Below are positions 1 to 11,002 of a stretch of 64,000 nt of DNA, one piece after another (position 1 is the stretch's first letter; each line of letters opens with the position of its first letter). The stretch is from Theobroma cacao (lineage: Eukaryota > Streptophyta > Magnoliopsida > Malvales > Malvaceae), in the NCBI RefSeq assembly GCF_000208745.1, contig NC_030854.1, forward strand, positions 38,904,111-38,968,110, given 5' to 3'. A program made the position numbers and the translations under genes. The notes under the pieces were generated by a model. The model ran no database searches and was not told where the DNA came from. It saw only the letters and a list, made by a program, of their open reading frames with translations.

Positions 1-267
1 CTAAGTAAATGGATGAGGACAGTGTTGAATGTATGGAATGTATCATAGCTCATATTACTTTCAGACCGTCTTTGCACTGTGGGAATAACAGCAGCTGTTG
101 ATAATTGAAGAAAAGAAGTGAGGGAAGACAATCATATGTTATTCCGCTAATAGCAATTCAAAAAAAAAAATTTCAGGTGAGATATAGCTGCTAAGTAAAC
201 CACAAGGCTAAACCAATTGAATGAACATGTTAGCCGTAGGAAAATACCCACATATTATGTACTTACA

Positions 268-3200
268 TTATAATTGAAATTGAGGATCAAAAGAGAAAAG
301 GTTTCTTTGTTCCTCCGTAGGATTCAATAACCATCGGCAGAACATCCATGCGGCTCCAACTGCTGATAGAAGTGATAGCATTGCTAGAAATCCAAAATGT
401 GAAACATCATTTGCAATTATTGCAACTCCCAACATTACAGACTCTGCTAAACTGGCAACAGAAATCTCTGTTGTCCCAATAAGATTTGCTTTGGATGATG
501 GGATTCCTGTTTGAAGTATCTGGGCCCCAACAATATCATATGACATATGTCCCAACCTTGACAATACCTGCATACAGGAGGTGAGGGTACATATTCAGGT
601 ATTATGCTAATTTTAAGACTGGCGGCTGTATTTTCTACCCTCTTTCATATTTTGCTATTGAAGCATCCTATATAGCTCCCAGGTTTTCTGGCCTTAGCTA
701 GAGCAGCCAAGCCGAACTCACTAGACACATCAACATGCATAGTGATGGCTCCATTGAGTTCCAATACTGCCAGAATAATAGTTTGAGTTATATAGACATT
801 TAGAGAATCTATTCGCCTTTTTTTTCAATGCTATTAGCAGATAACTAATATAAACAGTTATTTCTGAATATAAATTTCAAATCAGATCTACAACCATGAC
901 TGATGCTGTACACCGGATTGACTACTGCCTTCCTAGATTCCTAATTCACCGAGGCTATTTGGTTTTCCACTTAAAATCAATGGTCTAGTCCATAAAAAAA
1001 TATTGAAGTTAAAGTTTGTTCTTACAATCAAGCATAAGAAGAAAAGGAGGGGACCCTTCTGGGAAAGAGATCCACTCTGGTAAACAGCAACAGCTATGGT
1101 GAGAAGTGAAGCCTGAAATATTAATCCAACTGCTCCAGCCTGTTTGAAGGAGAAGATGACAGTTAGAACCAGCCCCAAAATAGAAAATTTCAGCAGACAA
1201 AACAAAACACGAACCAACCTTTAAAATGCCAAATCTCCTGACCAAGGTTGCAGATAAAAAGGTTGCTCCAACACCCATAAAAGCACATAATCCACTAAAA
1301 CTCCCAATAACAGATGGATTTAAACCTGTTAAACAAACCCACGGAGCACTTTCGAGTCAGAATTGAATTTCTGAGAGGTATAAGGTTTTGTACTCAGCTT
1401 AAATAAATCTATTCAAGTAATCAATGGTCATCCAGCAAATGAAGATAAAAACAGACTGTAGTCTATAATCAACTATCTGCACGGATTTACTTAAGGCATA
1501 TCAGTGCATGCAATGCTTTAGACCAAAACACTGTTAGCATGTCCTCCAAATGATGATAGTAATAAGCCCCACTTCTTTGTACCCCTTTTTTCTTTCTTTT
1601 TTTTTTTTTTTTGTTATCTTTCCTGGTACAGTAACTTTCTATTGCTAGACTTTGGGTTGATGCAGCTTGTTTCTCCTCAAAACTGGGTCCAAACTGTAGA
1701 CAATCAAGAATTGCATCTAAATAGGTCGTAATAGATAGAAAAATACCACGCTGAGTTAAAAATGCCGTCATTAAACTGCCTGGAGTGAGAACAACATTGA
1801 AGTAGAGGAGCACATACGCTAGGCTTGCAGGAAGGACTGGCTGCTGTATGTATTCCCTCCACCCAAGCTTGATGGCTTCCAAACCTGTATTAACTGGTCA
1901 TCCACAAATTTGCAAACACCAAATATAGCAAGTGAATATCAACCTTTGAAAAAGAAGCAATCCACTAAATAAGGATTTCAAAAGCAATGAGATGAACAGG
2001 TTTTACCAAAGTTATCAGCATCTGGCAGTTGCCCCTCATCAGATGTTCTGCAACAGCTTTGTGAACATCTGGCACGGTCAAGAACCCCAGTAGAAAGTTT
2101 GTTCGTTAACCATGTCAGAGAAATCTGAGGAATGGTGTTAGAATTAAGAAAAGAAAGTAGACCCCATTTTCCCTAGAAAAAAAAAATTAAGTACAAGCAC
2201 AAAAGCACTTACCATAACTGGCAATGACCCCATCATCAAACCGGCAGCAAACTTCAAGCAGGTTACTGGATCATATTTAGAGAGAAGAATTCCAAATAAT
2301 AATGTGCCAGCTATCTGCAATTATAGATGATAATGAATCTCTTCAAACAAATTTCAACAATGATATTTATCATGAAAAGCATTTCATTACTTGATTGCTA
2401 AGATAACTGCAAATTTATAAATTTTCCTGCACGTATTATAGGATTCATGCTCTATGGGTTACAAGTAAACAGAAAAATATTATGGCTCGAAATACAAAGA
2501 TAGTTACACAGACCAATGTTTAAAAAATGTAAAAGATCTTAAGATTATCAAATACCTCACAAAGCAGATTAATTCGATTTAGAACAGCATTTGCTTGTGC
2601 CAGTGCAATTGGCCTATTTATTCCAGCTAACTGCAAACACAAAGTGTCTACTTTAATTCATGCTCCACTTTGCAAGAGATGGATAATAATATCGTCTGTG
2701 AAGTAAACAACCAAAATGCACAGAATAGGCAATAAGGGTACTACCAGCACAACCCAGTCACGCTCCATAGCAACCCCCAGTGCCACCCCAGATAGCCTCT
2801 CAATAGCCCCAGCTAACACTAGCACAGCAAACCAAGGATGGCGAAGAACAGATGAAGCAGAAGCAGGGGAGACCATATGGGCATGAATTATCATTGCGGC
2901 TGACAACAACTGCGCAGCAGCCTGGCAGATGCAAATAAAATTTGAAAAAAAATTAGAACAGTATTAGTTTTACATTTATATTGAAAAAAAAAATTTGTTT
3001 TTGGAAGTACCTGCACAACATTCAAAAAGATATATGAAGGCACTCTTGGAGAATGATCCATAAGTTTGCCAACCAAAGGACCTCCAACGATTATGACAAG
3101 CTGGTAACAGAAATTTGTTAGAAAGTACTCTTATCATCTCTTGTTCTATGTAGTGAATTTATGTCATTAGGCTTATCTGTACCTTAGTGAAGAAACCCAT

Positions 3201-4402
3201 GACTGCCACTGGAAGAAGGCTTGGGTGAAGCAATGCAATTGCAGAAGGCCAAGCAAAATTCCAAAGCTGTTCCACTAAATTCCCAGCCAGGCAACTTGCA
3301 TAAAATGCTGAAATATGAATGTCCTTAAAGTTAGCACCTTAAAAGACCACAATTATATTAAAATCGTTGGACAAGATACAAAATTACAAGACACTTCAGT
3401 TCATAACAGACAAATTTGGCTGCATTCAAGTCACACAGTGTAACAACTTTTTACAACCCCAATCTCTGAAGCATACGGATGGCCACAACAACTAACCTTC
3501 ATAGACATTCAGTTGTTATATACATACACCTTAAACACTCAAATCAAAAGCGAGTTTAAGTCTGTCAGAGTATTACTTTACATCTATTCTATTGTGCTTT
3601 GATTAGATGAAAACAGAAAGTCCTACCATACAATCCCTCAGGGTGCGCTGGGGTTGCTGCAAGGGCTTTCTGCTCCTCCTCTGATAATACCTGAAAAAGA
3701 AGAAGGAAACTGTTAGTCAATATGTAAAAGTGGCACAAAGGTATAGAGAATATTGAACTCGAGGTGAAAATAAATTAATTAATAAACACAAAGAGGAACA
3801 TACTGGCAGTGTTGTCAAAAGACTATCCACATAAGTATCCCCAGTTAGTATGCTCAAAGATTCAGTCTCGAGAACATCAGGCTTGAGCTGAACTATTGAA
3901 ATTGAACAACAACAACCAATTTCTGTTGCTGATATATCTTCCGGGACTTCATCCTCGGTAGCCACATGGTTGAATTGTACATCAGTATTTGTAATAGAAA
4001 ACCTAGATTTCAAACTGCGAAAACTATAACTAAACAGAAAAACAAACAAAAATTGATTAGCTGCCTCATTCAGTTCTCTCAAATACTAAAAACAGCTTTT
4101 TTTCAGAACATATTACAAAACCAATTCAATTATGAACCATCAGTTCTATATGCCACAAGACATTGCATCAAAAATCATAAATTTTTATTTTTCATTTGCC
4201 ACATTTAATTTAGGAGCAACAAAGAAAACTGTTACCTATGTCTAGTAGTAGAAGGGGAGTTGAGATTCAACCATCGGCTAGAAGAGAAGCGATGGCGAAT
4301 TCTAGAAGCAGCTTGTCTCGATATAGAGGCTTCTCTTCTGGTAGCAGACAAGTTAAACAAATTGAAAGAGAGCTGAGAGTTTGTAACTGCGACAATTGCC
4401 AT
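268..4402 (-). CDS. IREG3: Ferroportin-like plastid transporter (solute carrier 40 member 3 type)
   Basis: Thirteen exons on the minus strand: 4236-4402, 3804-4014, 3627-3690, 3183-3307, 3011-3100, 2745-2921, 2556-2630, 2213-2314, 2007-2124, 1747-1884, 1219-1325, 1026-1139, 268-567. Phases close to a 595-aa protein, about the length of Arabidopsis IREG3/MAR1. The N-terminal exon is rich in Ser and Arg and lacks acidic residues, as in a chloroplast transit peptide. The body has repeated hydrophobic segments. Recognisable family stretches include [47 protein letters not shown] and [14 protein letters not shown]. The family comprises ferroportin-related permeases; the plastid member is implicated in metal handling and in entry of aminoglycoside antibiotics into the plastid. 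The ATG at 4402 opens the transit peptide directly before the first donor site. Substrate is inferred from the family, not from the sequence. Confidence 0.93.
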
Positions 4403-4557
4403 GCTAGCTTCTGCTGTTGCTTATTTGACTTCTTCTTCTTCTTCAAGTGCCCAAATTTGAAGCACCAATAATCACTTTTGAGTTCTTCCAAACTCATGCA
4501 GCCTTCAAGAAAGCAAATTGAATCACAAAAATAGCAATCTTTTCCACTCTTGGATTC

Positions 4558-4800
4558 GATACCAAATGCTATCTGGGTTTAGCTTCAAATGAGTCAAAAA
4601 GCAAGAAAAATTGAAACTTTTCAAATGCCAATATGAAATGATTCAGCTTTTAAGATACCAAATGCTATCTGGGTTTAGCTTCAAATGAAAAAAAGTGGAA
4701 GCTTTCGTGTACCAAAATGAACTGGTTCAGTTTCTAGATACCAATAACAATCTGGGTTTGGCTTCTAATGGCTAAAAATTGAAATTTTTTATGTTTTGTG
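4558..4800. repeat. Three-copy degenerate tandem repeat
   Basis: The phrase GATACCAAATGCTATCTGGG with a following TTTAGCTTC begins at 4558 and again at 4654. A diverged copy (ATACCAATAACAATCTGGGT) begins at 4737. Spacing is 96 and then 83 bases, and the text between copies is also similar (for example CAAATGCCAATATGAAATGA against a matching stretch near 4712). The array sits just upstream of the IREG3-like start codon. Confidence 0.75.
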
Positions 4801-4820
4801 TGTGTGTGTGTGTGTGTGTG
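4797..4820. repeat. TG microsatellite
   Basis: An uninterrupted run of about twelve TG units upstream of the IREG3-like gene. Confidence 0.9.
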
Positions 4821-5893
4821 GCACAAAGAATTGGGGTTGGACAAGAGGTGGGTTGTTGAAAGTTGAGGCTTATCTGTTCTGGGTATGAATTTTTGCGCAA
4901 GAGTCCGCCGGTGGGCGGAGAGGTCTATGGGGGGATATTATGTGGCCATTCCATTTGATGGGTGGCGCCAGGTTTCTGGTTGTGGGTCCGTGCGAAGCTT
5001 GGTTCACCAGTTGGATTTTGCCAAGTTGCTTTTTCAGTTTCCACATATGGCAGCCCTTTGAAAATCTTGAACAACTAGAACTGTCAGGAATGGTAACACC
5101 AAAAAGAACTTTAACTATCGAAATTTACCACTCATTTTTCTGTTTTTAAATTCTTTTTTTTTTCAAATTCTCTTTTTATTTTTTTTTTATAATTAAGGAA
5201 AAGAAGATTTGACAACAGCAGATAATACACTAACTAATAAATTAAATGTTCGAATACTCTTTTTAATTTAATATGAAACAAATGTAAAAAAATTTTTATT
5301 TTTCCAATTAAAAGATAATAAAGATTACATCCAAACAATATTTGAAAATAGCCAATAACACAATGATTGATCAATTTAATGTTAAATGATACTCTATGTA
5401 TTTTGGACATATCAAAAATTTTGAGGGGGCCATGGCCTTCCTCCATCATACAATATGTGTTACAATATAACTTTCAAACTAACTTTTGCCAATTCCCATC
5501 TAGGTGACCACATTTCTGCATATTTATAGACTATACTCTCTCTTTCAAATTTGGTACCATCTTCATTTAAGATTTAAGAATGAGAAAAGAAACACAATCA
5601 GGCAAGCTACAGACACTTCATCACGAATTATATGAATGGAAAAAAGAAGAGACAAGGTAAAAAGGTGTTGAGGGATGAAGAACAATTCATGAATAAAATT
5701 CGTCCATGTCATTGTGTAAGAAAGAGGAGCATCGATATTATAAACTGACGGTGCATTAAATGTAAATCCTTCAAATAAGTGTTCTTCCAAATAATATGGA
5801 TGAATTGACCATTTAATTAGAGTACAGAGACTCTAAAATTTGAAAAGCTAAGACAACAGAAAAATTCTGTGAATTCAATCAAATTCTGGGTTC

Positions 5894-7526
5894 TCATGGC
5901 AGTCTGCCAATCCATCCATCATTGTCTATGAAAGATGACCTTGAAAATTGGTTCAGTTGGGATGGATTGAGCTTCTTTTCCCATGGAACACGCCTGGAAG
6001 TGTCAGATCCTGCTCCTTGGCAGTTCACCTCAGCATACATAAAATTTTCTCTAAGATTTTATTGCAGAACAAAGACACACCTTAATCAGTATCAAGTTCA
6101 AGAGACGAAATTTGCATTTAAAAATGGAAATAGAAAAGGATCTTACTCTTTTCCTGGGTATCTCCAGGCATCCCACCCTTCAGAGACCACCTCTGCATTC
6201 ATTGTTGTCTCCTGGAATATTACTCTAGAATAAGGACCATAGGCTCTTCCCAGATAAGGTTGCGTAGTGCCAAAGATTTCCCCTCGTTTAAACACAAAAC
6301 CACTAGGATCATTTGATGATTGCCGGCCCTGAGCTGTTATATAACCTAGAGGAATTTGTGAAGAAAATGCACCAGCAGTAACATTTATCGAACAGTCCTG
6401 GAAAAACCATGAGAAGCCAAACATCTGTTGATTGCTTCTGGCAATTGTGTTCAGGTTTTCAATTTGTTTGAATCAGTTACCTCATAGAGAGATTGGCCAT
6501 AACCAAAGATGAAATCCACGACTCCTTCAATATGGCATTGGTAGAAGTAATGGCGGCCTATTGCATCCCACAACGTATCTTGCAACCCCAAGAAACCACA
6601 CTGAAAAAATGCTGATTTGTCGCCTAAAATTCTTGCTGCAACTGCCTGTGATACACCGGGAATTGGTCTTTCGCTAGAGAGACGTTCTAGCAGCAACAGA
6701 TGATTGTACGAGTTCTGCAATAGAGATCAACAGCTTGGTTTATTCATATATTTTTAGCACATTAATCCAAAATATGGCACTGTCAAAGACGAAGAGAGGC
6801 ATGTTTTTAAGTTTATACACATGAACAGTACAAGTGTGTCGTTGATACTGTCAGGTTGACATTACAAAGTCTCCCTCAAGCTGTCAGAGCAAAACACGCC
6901 TTTCTTTGTCTTGTATAGTTTGTTTTTGCTGTACAGTATTTTCTTGTTAGCAGATTCCGCAGCTAGCGTGGATAAATATAAAGAAAGCAAAGAAGCTTTT
7001 AGTGCAAAAGATGAAGAGCAATGGCTTGAAGCTTTACCTTGAAAGTGATGCCCTTTGCAACTATATTGTCAGCAAAGGAAGTGAAAGTACAACTCCTATC
7101 TGTTCTATCATGGGCGTTAAAGGTAATCGTTGTGACACTTCGATCCTGTCCTTCAAGAACAATACAAGGCTTATCTATCGGAATAACCACCTTCTCCCTG
7201 CGTATTCAAAGAAAAGAAGGTGAGTAGGTAATTAAACCAGTGCTGTTATACCTTGAGTTGGTGAAAATCTTATATATCATCTGTTTAAGAAAGAAAAATT
7301 ACGTGTAGACACCAGGGTTAATTCGGACTTTGATCCATTGAGCATTGTTCGAAGGAATGGAATCGATGGCAGATTGAATCGAGTTGAAGTTTCCTTTACC
7401 AGACTTGTCCACGACGATGGTAGATGCAAATTGAGAGCCACCATTTCCAGCGCTACAATCATCAGCCATGGAGGTCCTCAAAGAAAGTATTAACAGCATG
7501 ATCATACATGGTGCTGTATGCTGCAT
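5894..7526 (-). CDS. Pectinesterase (pectin methylesterase), PME52-like, copy 1
   Basis: Five exons: 7303-7526, 7038-7197, 6481-6714, 6147-6397, 5894-6050, giving 341 aa without an N-terminal PMEI domain (a type-II, group-2 PME). The ATG at 7526 opens a signal peptide (hydrophobic [16 protein letters not shown]). An upstream in-frame triplet at 7613 is rejected because a TATA-like box at about 7627-7636 places the transcript start there. Catalytic blocks are intact: NPGVYTEKV, QAVAARI (Gln151), GLQDTL (Gln173, Asp174), VVDFIFG (Asp195) and [11 protein letters not shown] (Arg257). The enzyme should hydrolyse methyl esters of homogalacturonan in the cell wall. Its position beside the IREG3-like gene matches Arabidopsis PME52 beside IREG3, which supports orthology to At5g26810, though that is from memory. 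Confidence 0.92.
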
Positions 7527-7626
7527 TTTGGGTGAGTGCTGGTTCAGTCCCAAGATTTTTGACTCTGAATTCTTCGAAGGTACGTATATCTGAGGGGAGC
7601 ATTGCCAGAACAAAAGAATGGTGGGA

Positions 7627-7636
7627 TATATATAGA
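7627..7636 (-). promoter_or_regulatory. TATA-like box of pectinesterase 1
   Basis: The minus strand reads CTATATATAT about 100 bases upstream of the chosen ATG at 7526. This spacing suits a short 5' UTR and helps to exclude the upstream in-frame triplet at 7613 as the start. Confidence 0.45.
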
Positions 7637-7980
7637 AATGATTACTTATGGAAAGAATCGTTAGTGCAATTCCATGTACAGTAGGTTTTCATGGAAGCCA
7701 GATCTTCTTTTGACATGAACCAATTAAAGCAAAGTATGAACTTGGTATACACATTGAATTCATGAAACTATTAGTGGAAAAAGAATAATGTTATATGATT
7801 TTTTTCCTTCTAAATTATATTGAATGTAAATCACAAATTCATTTAGATAAAAATAATTATGAAATTTGACATGATATTATGATCATAAATTATTATTATT
7901 ATTCACATTGTTAATTGTTAGTTGATATTAATTTTAATGTGATTAATCAATTTTTATAATAAAAACTTGTATTAAAATCT

Positions 7981-7986
<6 letters not shown>

Positions 7987-8013
<27 letters not shown>
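7987..8013. repeat. TA microsatellite
   Basis: A run of about thirteen TA units in the spacer between the two pectinesterase genes. Confidence 0.9.
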
Positions 8014-8017
<4 letters not shown>

Positions 8018-8091
8018 CGTGTAAATATCTTTTAGTATAAGGTAGATATTGAATGATGAGGATACTAAATATAAAATTGTTTGCGTTATGA

Positions 8092-8153
8092 GCGTTTGTA
8101 GTCCATACATGCCTTCCAAGCTATAGACCGGGGTTCGACTCCCGGGAAACGCA
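8092..8153 (+). pseudogene. Degenerate tRNA-Gly(UCC)-like sequence
   Basis: The 62-base stretch begins GCGTTTGTAGTCCA, has a TTCC-containing anticodon loop CTTCCAA, a perfect B-box-like GGTTCGACTCC and ends GAAACGCA. It aligns with plant tRNA-Gly with anticodon UCC. Six of seven acceptor pairs can form. About ten bases of the D arm are missing and the anticodon stem keeps only about two pairs, so a functional tRNA is unlikely. It could instead be the head of a tRNA-derived SINE. Confidence 0.6.
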
Positions 8154-8178
8154 TTCATATTTTTATCATCATTTACAT

Positions 8179-9618
8179 TTAGCATGTTCGAGGGTGGATC
8201 GTAGGTTGTCTTTGGATCCATCCTCCTTCGTTTATGAAACTGTCAACATTAATTAAATAGCTCAAATCCTGCGGTGACAGGTTCTTCTCCCATGGCACAC
8301 GCTTGGACTTGTCTGCTCCAGGCCCTTCACAATCTACCTCTGCATAAACTATAGAATCTCTGCACAATTTTTATGATAGAAATTGTCATTAGCCATTCCT
8401 GATTAATTCACCATGATTACCATAAGTTTGTTGTTTTAAGGCATGGAAATCTTACTCTTTACCAACATTATTCCATGCTGACCAACCCTCTGGAACAATG
8501 ATGTCGGCCATCTGTGTCTGATAAAACAACACTCTAGCATATTGTCTAAATGCTCTTCCAAGATACGCAGGACCGGTTCCAAAAACTGAACAGTATTTGA
8601 ACACAAAACCACTAGCATCAGTCGTGCTGTCTCGAGCTTGAGCAGTGATGTAAGCAGTCCTGCCTCTACCTAGAAGTGATGCTGTTGCGTTTAGAATGCA
8701 TCTCTACATGAAAATTGGGTTCGATCCAATGTAAGGAGCTTGATTATACATGTGAAAATTCAATGTAAGAGAAATAAGCCAACCTGATAGATTGATCTGC
8801 CATTACCCCAGATGAAATCCATAGCACCTTCAATGTAGCAATTTTCAAAGTAGTGTCTACCTTGTGAGTCCGTTAATGTGTCGTGTACGCCTATGAATCC
8901 GCATCGATAAAATGCTGCCTTGTCTGCATTGATCAGAGCTGCCGGTGCCCATGTAATGGGATTTCCAGGTTGAAGGTTATGAGTATTCTGTCAAAAAAAA
9001 TGTTAGTAGCTTGAAGAAAACTTGTTAAGCCCTTTGGTATTAGCTCAGGTTATTGTGAAAGTTTTTGGGACTAGGTTAGGATGGAAATGAATAAGCTTGA
9101 ATTCAAGAACAAATTTGCAAAAAGTTTTAAGCTGATTGACCTTGAATGTTATATCCATGGCAAGGAATTCTTCGGCATCTAATGAAAAAGTAGAACTTTC
9201 AATAGAGGTACCCCCATCTCCAAACTGGACAACAGTTGATCTTCTCGACTCTCCTCCAAGAAGAATTCTGGGTTTGTCTCTAGGGATCTTTAACTTTTCA
9301 CTAGACAGATGAAGGCACAAGATTAGAGCTAGAAAACCACTTTTTTGGTCTGCAAAATAAGTAAAAAAAAAAGTTCAGCAGTAATTACTTGTAGATACCG
9401 GCTTTAACATGGATATGTATCCATACCGAATTCTTTGATGGAATAGAATCGATGGCTTTTTGGATAGTGATGAAATCCCCATAGCCTGATTGATCAACTG
9501 TAATAGTCTTGGCAATTACATCTTGTACATCATATTTAATTTTTCTAGCATCTGCCCTGGTCGACATGAAAAGGAATGAAACCAGCATAGAGTGGAGAAA
9601 GAATTGAAGATGGTGCAT
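8179..9618 (-). CDS. Pectinesterase-like protein, tandem copy 2, altered active-site glutamines
   Basis: Five exons with the same phases as its neighbour: 9389-9618, 9141-9300, 8784-8987, 8456-8703, 8179-8359, giving 340 aa. The ATG at 9618 opens a signal peptide (QFFLHSMLVSFLFMSTRADA). The catalytic aspartates remain in GVHDTL (Asp166) and AMDFIWG (Asp187), and the arginine in YLGRAFRQYAR (Arg248). The two glutamines of the oxyanion hole do not: the QAVA block reads WAPAALI (Trp143 in place of Gln) and QDTL reads HDTL (His165). Exon 3 is also shorter than in copy 1 (68 against 78 codons). It is clearly a tandem duplicate of a pectinesterase. Activity may be reduced or altered; that is inference from the residues. 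Confidence 0.88.
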
Positions 9619-10517
9619 TTTGAAGGTGCCCAAGAGTTTAAGATAGATCAATGAAACAAAATTTTAAGAATCGGAGAAAAATAGGATGCCTGCTTTTATC
9701 TGTTCCAGTTCTTATTCATTTCTTTCATCTAAGTGAGTTTAGCTCTGAATGGTGCAACATGTAAGATGATGTTTCAATTGGAAAGGAATAAATCTTTTGG
9801 AAATATTTGTGGCTCATGTGAGAGACATACCATTTTCCAATGGATAATGAAAGAAAGCCATGGAACAATAGGGTGAACCAGGTAATCTCTTTCAAGGTTA
9901 TGATGATTTGCAAAGCATGATTTTCCTTAATAAGCAAAACCATATTAACTCAAACATCTGCTGAGCTTTCACCAGGTAACTAATGAAGCTAAGTTTTAAC
10001 TGTTTCTCCATAGATGGCTTTGCCTTTACATTTTTGGAATTACAGCTAATTAACTTCATGCTTAGTGGAGAATTAGCTGGTCTTGATTATCAGCAAAGTG
10101 TTGGTATAACATTAAAGGTTCAAGTAAATTCGAACTACAAGTATTTCATTTATCACCCTAGAAAGTTTCAGTTTCTTAATTGTAATATATGTAGGTAGGG
10201 AACCTTTTTAATGGAGCCTTAATGGACCTGAAATTCTCAAGGCATGCATCAGGAGGTGATAACACCATAGTCAGGGTTGTTTATTACAAGTACTGATATT
10301 GTTCAGCACAATATGCAATTGGCCTAGAGGCCGAAAACCATGACAGAATATAGCACACAAAGTTGCACAGTACATAACAATCTGATACCATAAATGTACT
10401 TAGTTGTCTGGAATTGGAATAGACAACTAAGCAGCCGATATCACACCCCAGATCCATCAGTTCCACACTATTATCAAATCAGTACACATATACACAAACC
10501 ATTTTCTTCATAACAGA
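9619..10517. other. Promoter of pectinesterase 2 and 3' flank of the small-peptide gene
   Basis: AT-rich spacer of 0.9 kb. It should contain the pectinesterase 2 promoter (from 9619 upward) and the 3' UTR of the minus-strand gene ending at 10518. Open frames here are short and lack codon bias or family resemblance. Confidence 0.5.
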
Positions 10518-10838
10518 CTAATTCCCTTTTACTGGTGGGTGGTCACTTGTGTAGTGATGGTGGTTCTCAGTAGATGATCCAGATGGATTTCCATAGGTTC
10601 CATAGCTATTGTTGCTCTCATCTTCATTGCTGCTTCCATCGTCACTTTTTGCTCCAACTGTTGGACCTAAAGCAGTGGCCGGTTTCTCATCAGTTCCTGA
10701 CTTTCCAGGTTCATCATCAGATACAACCTGATTACCTGTTTTCTGTGTCTCCACCCCCAATAAAAACCTTCTGGCATCAGCTTGACAATGCAACAATACC
10801 AGTCCCAGGAAAAACAGAACCAGAAGTACCCTCTTCAT
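10518..10838 (-). CDS. Small putative secreted peptide precursor, 106 aa
   Basis: The ATG at 10838 begins MKRVLLVLFFLGLVLLHCQA, a textbook signal peptide with a likely cut after ADA. The mature part is low in hydrophobics and rich in Gly, Ser, Asp, Glu and Asn (GTDEKPATALGPTVGAKSDD) and ends in a His-rich, Pro-containing tail (ENHHHYTSDHPPVKGN). An upstream in-frame triplet at 10874 would lie inside a probable 79-base 5'-UTR intron (donor AAG|GTATGC at 10934/10933, acceptor GATCAG|ACAG at 10855/10854), which favours the 10838 start. A TATAAA is present at 10997-11002. I do not recognise the family. The layout resembles a signalling-peptide precursor with a C-terminal active motif, but a simple secreted acidic protein is equally possible. 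Confidence 0.72.
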   Translation of the reverse strand: MKRVLLVLFFLGLVLLHCQADARRFLLGVETQKTGNQVVSDDEPGKSGTDEKPATALGPTVGAKSDDGSSNEDESNNSYGTYGNPSGSSTENHHHYTSDHPPVKGN

Positions 10839-10854
10839 GATCAACCTATCCTGT

Positions 10855-10933
10855 CTGATCAATAATAAGATCAAATGATTACTAATAAAGTTACTTCAAT
10901 AAAAAACTGATTTATCAATGAAACTAAGCATAC
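10855..10933 (-). other. Probable 5'-UTR intron of the small-peptide gene
   Basis: Minus-strand donor GTATGC at 10933 and acceptor TTATTATTGATCAG ending at 10855. Removing it joins a leader from about 10970 to the ATG at 10838. Confidence 0.5.
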
Positions 10934-10996
10934 CTTATCTTCCTTCTGCAATTTTTATTTGACGAAGATAGTAAATATTGCTTTCCGGGGTAGAAT

Positions 10997-11002
10997 TTTA
11001 TA
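10997..11002 (-). promoter_or_regulatory. TATA box of the small-peptide gene
   Basis: Minus-strand TATAAA about 160 bases upstream of the start codon and about 65 bases upstream of the inferred 5'-UTR intron. Confidence 0.5.

Larger units (their letters stand above)
4403..5893. other. Upstream region of the IREG3-like gene, convergent spacer to pectinesterase 1
   Basis: This 1.5-kb stretch holds the promoter side of the IREG3-like gene and the 3' flank of the first pectinesterase gene. It contains a three-copy degenerate repeat (4558-4800), a TG microsatellite (about 4797-4820) and AT-rich DNA from 5140. I see no supported coding exon. Confidence 0.6.

Noticed and set aside
7299..7613. Upstream start at 7613 for pectinesterase 1
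   Set aside because: A TATA-like box sits only 14-23 bases upstream, so that triplet would be at or before the transcript start, and the downstream ATG gives a clean signal peptide.
8092..8153. Functional tRNA-Gly gene
   Set aside because: The D arm is largely missing and the anticodon stem does not pair.
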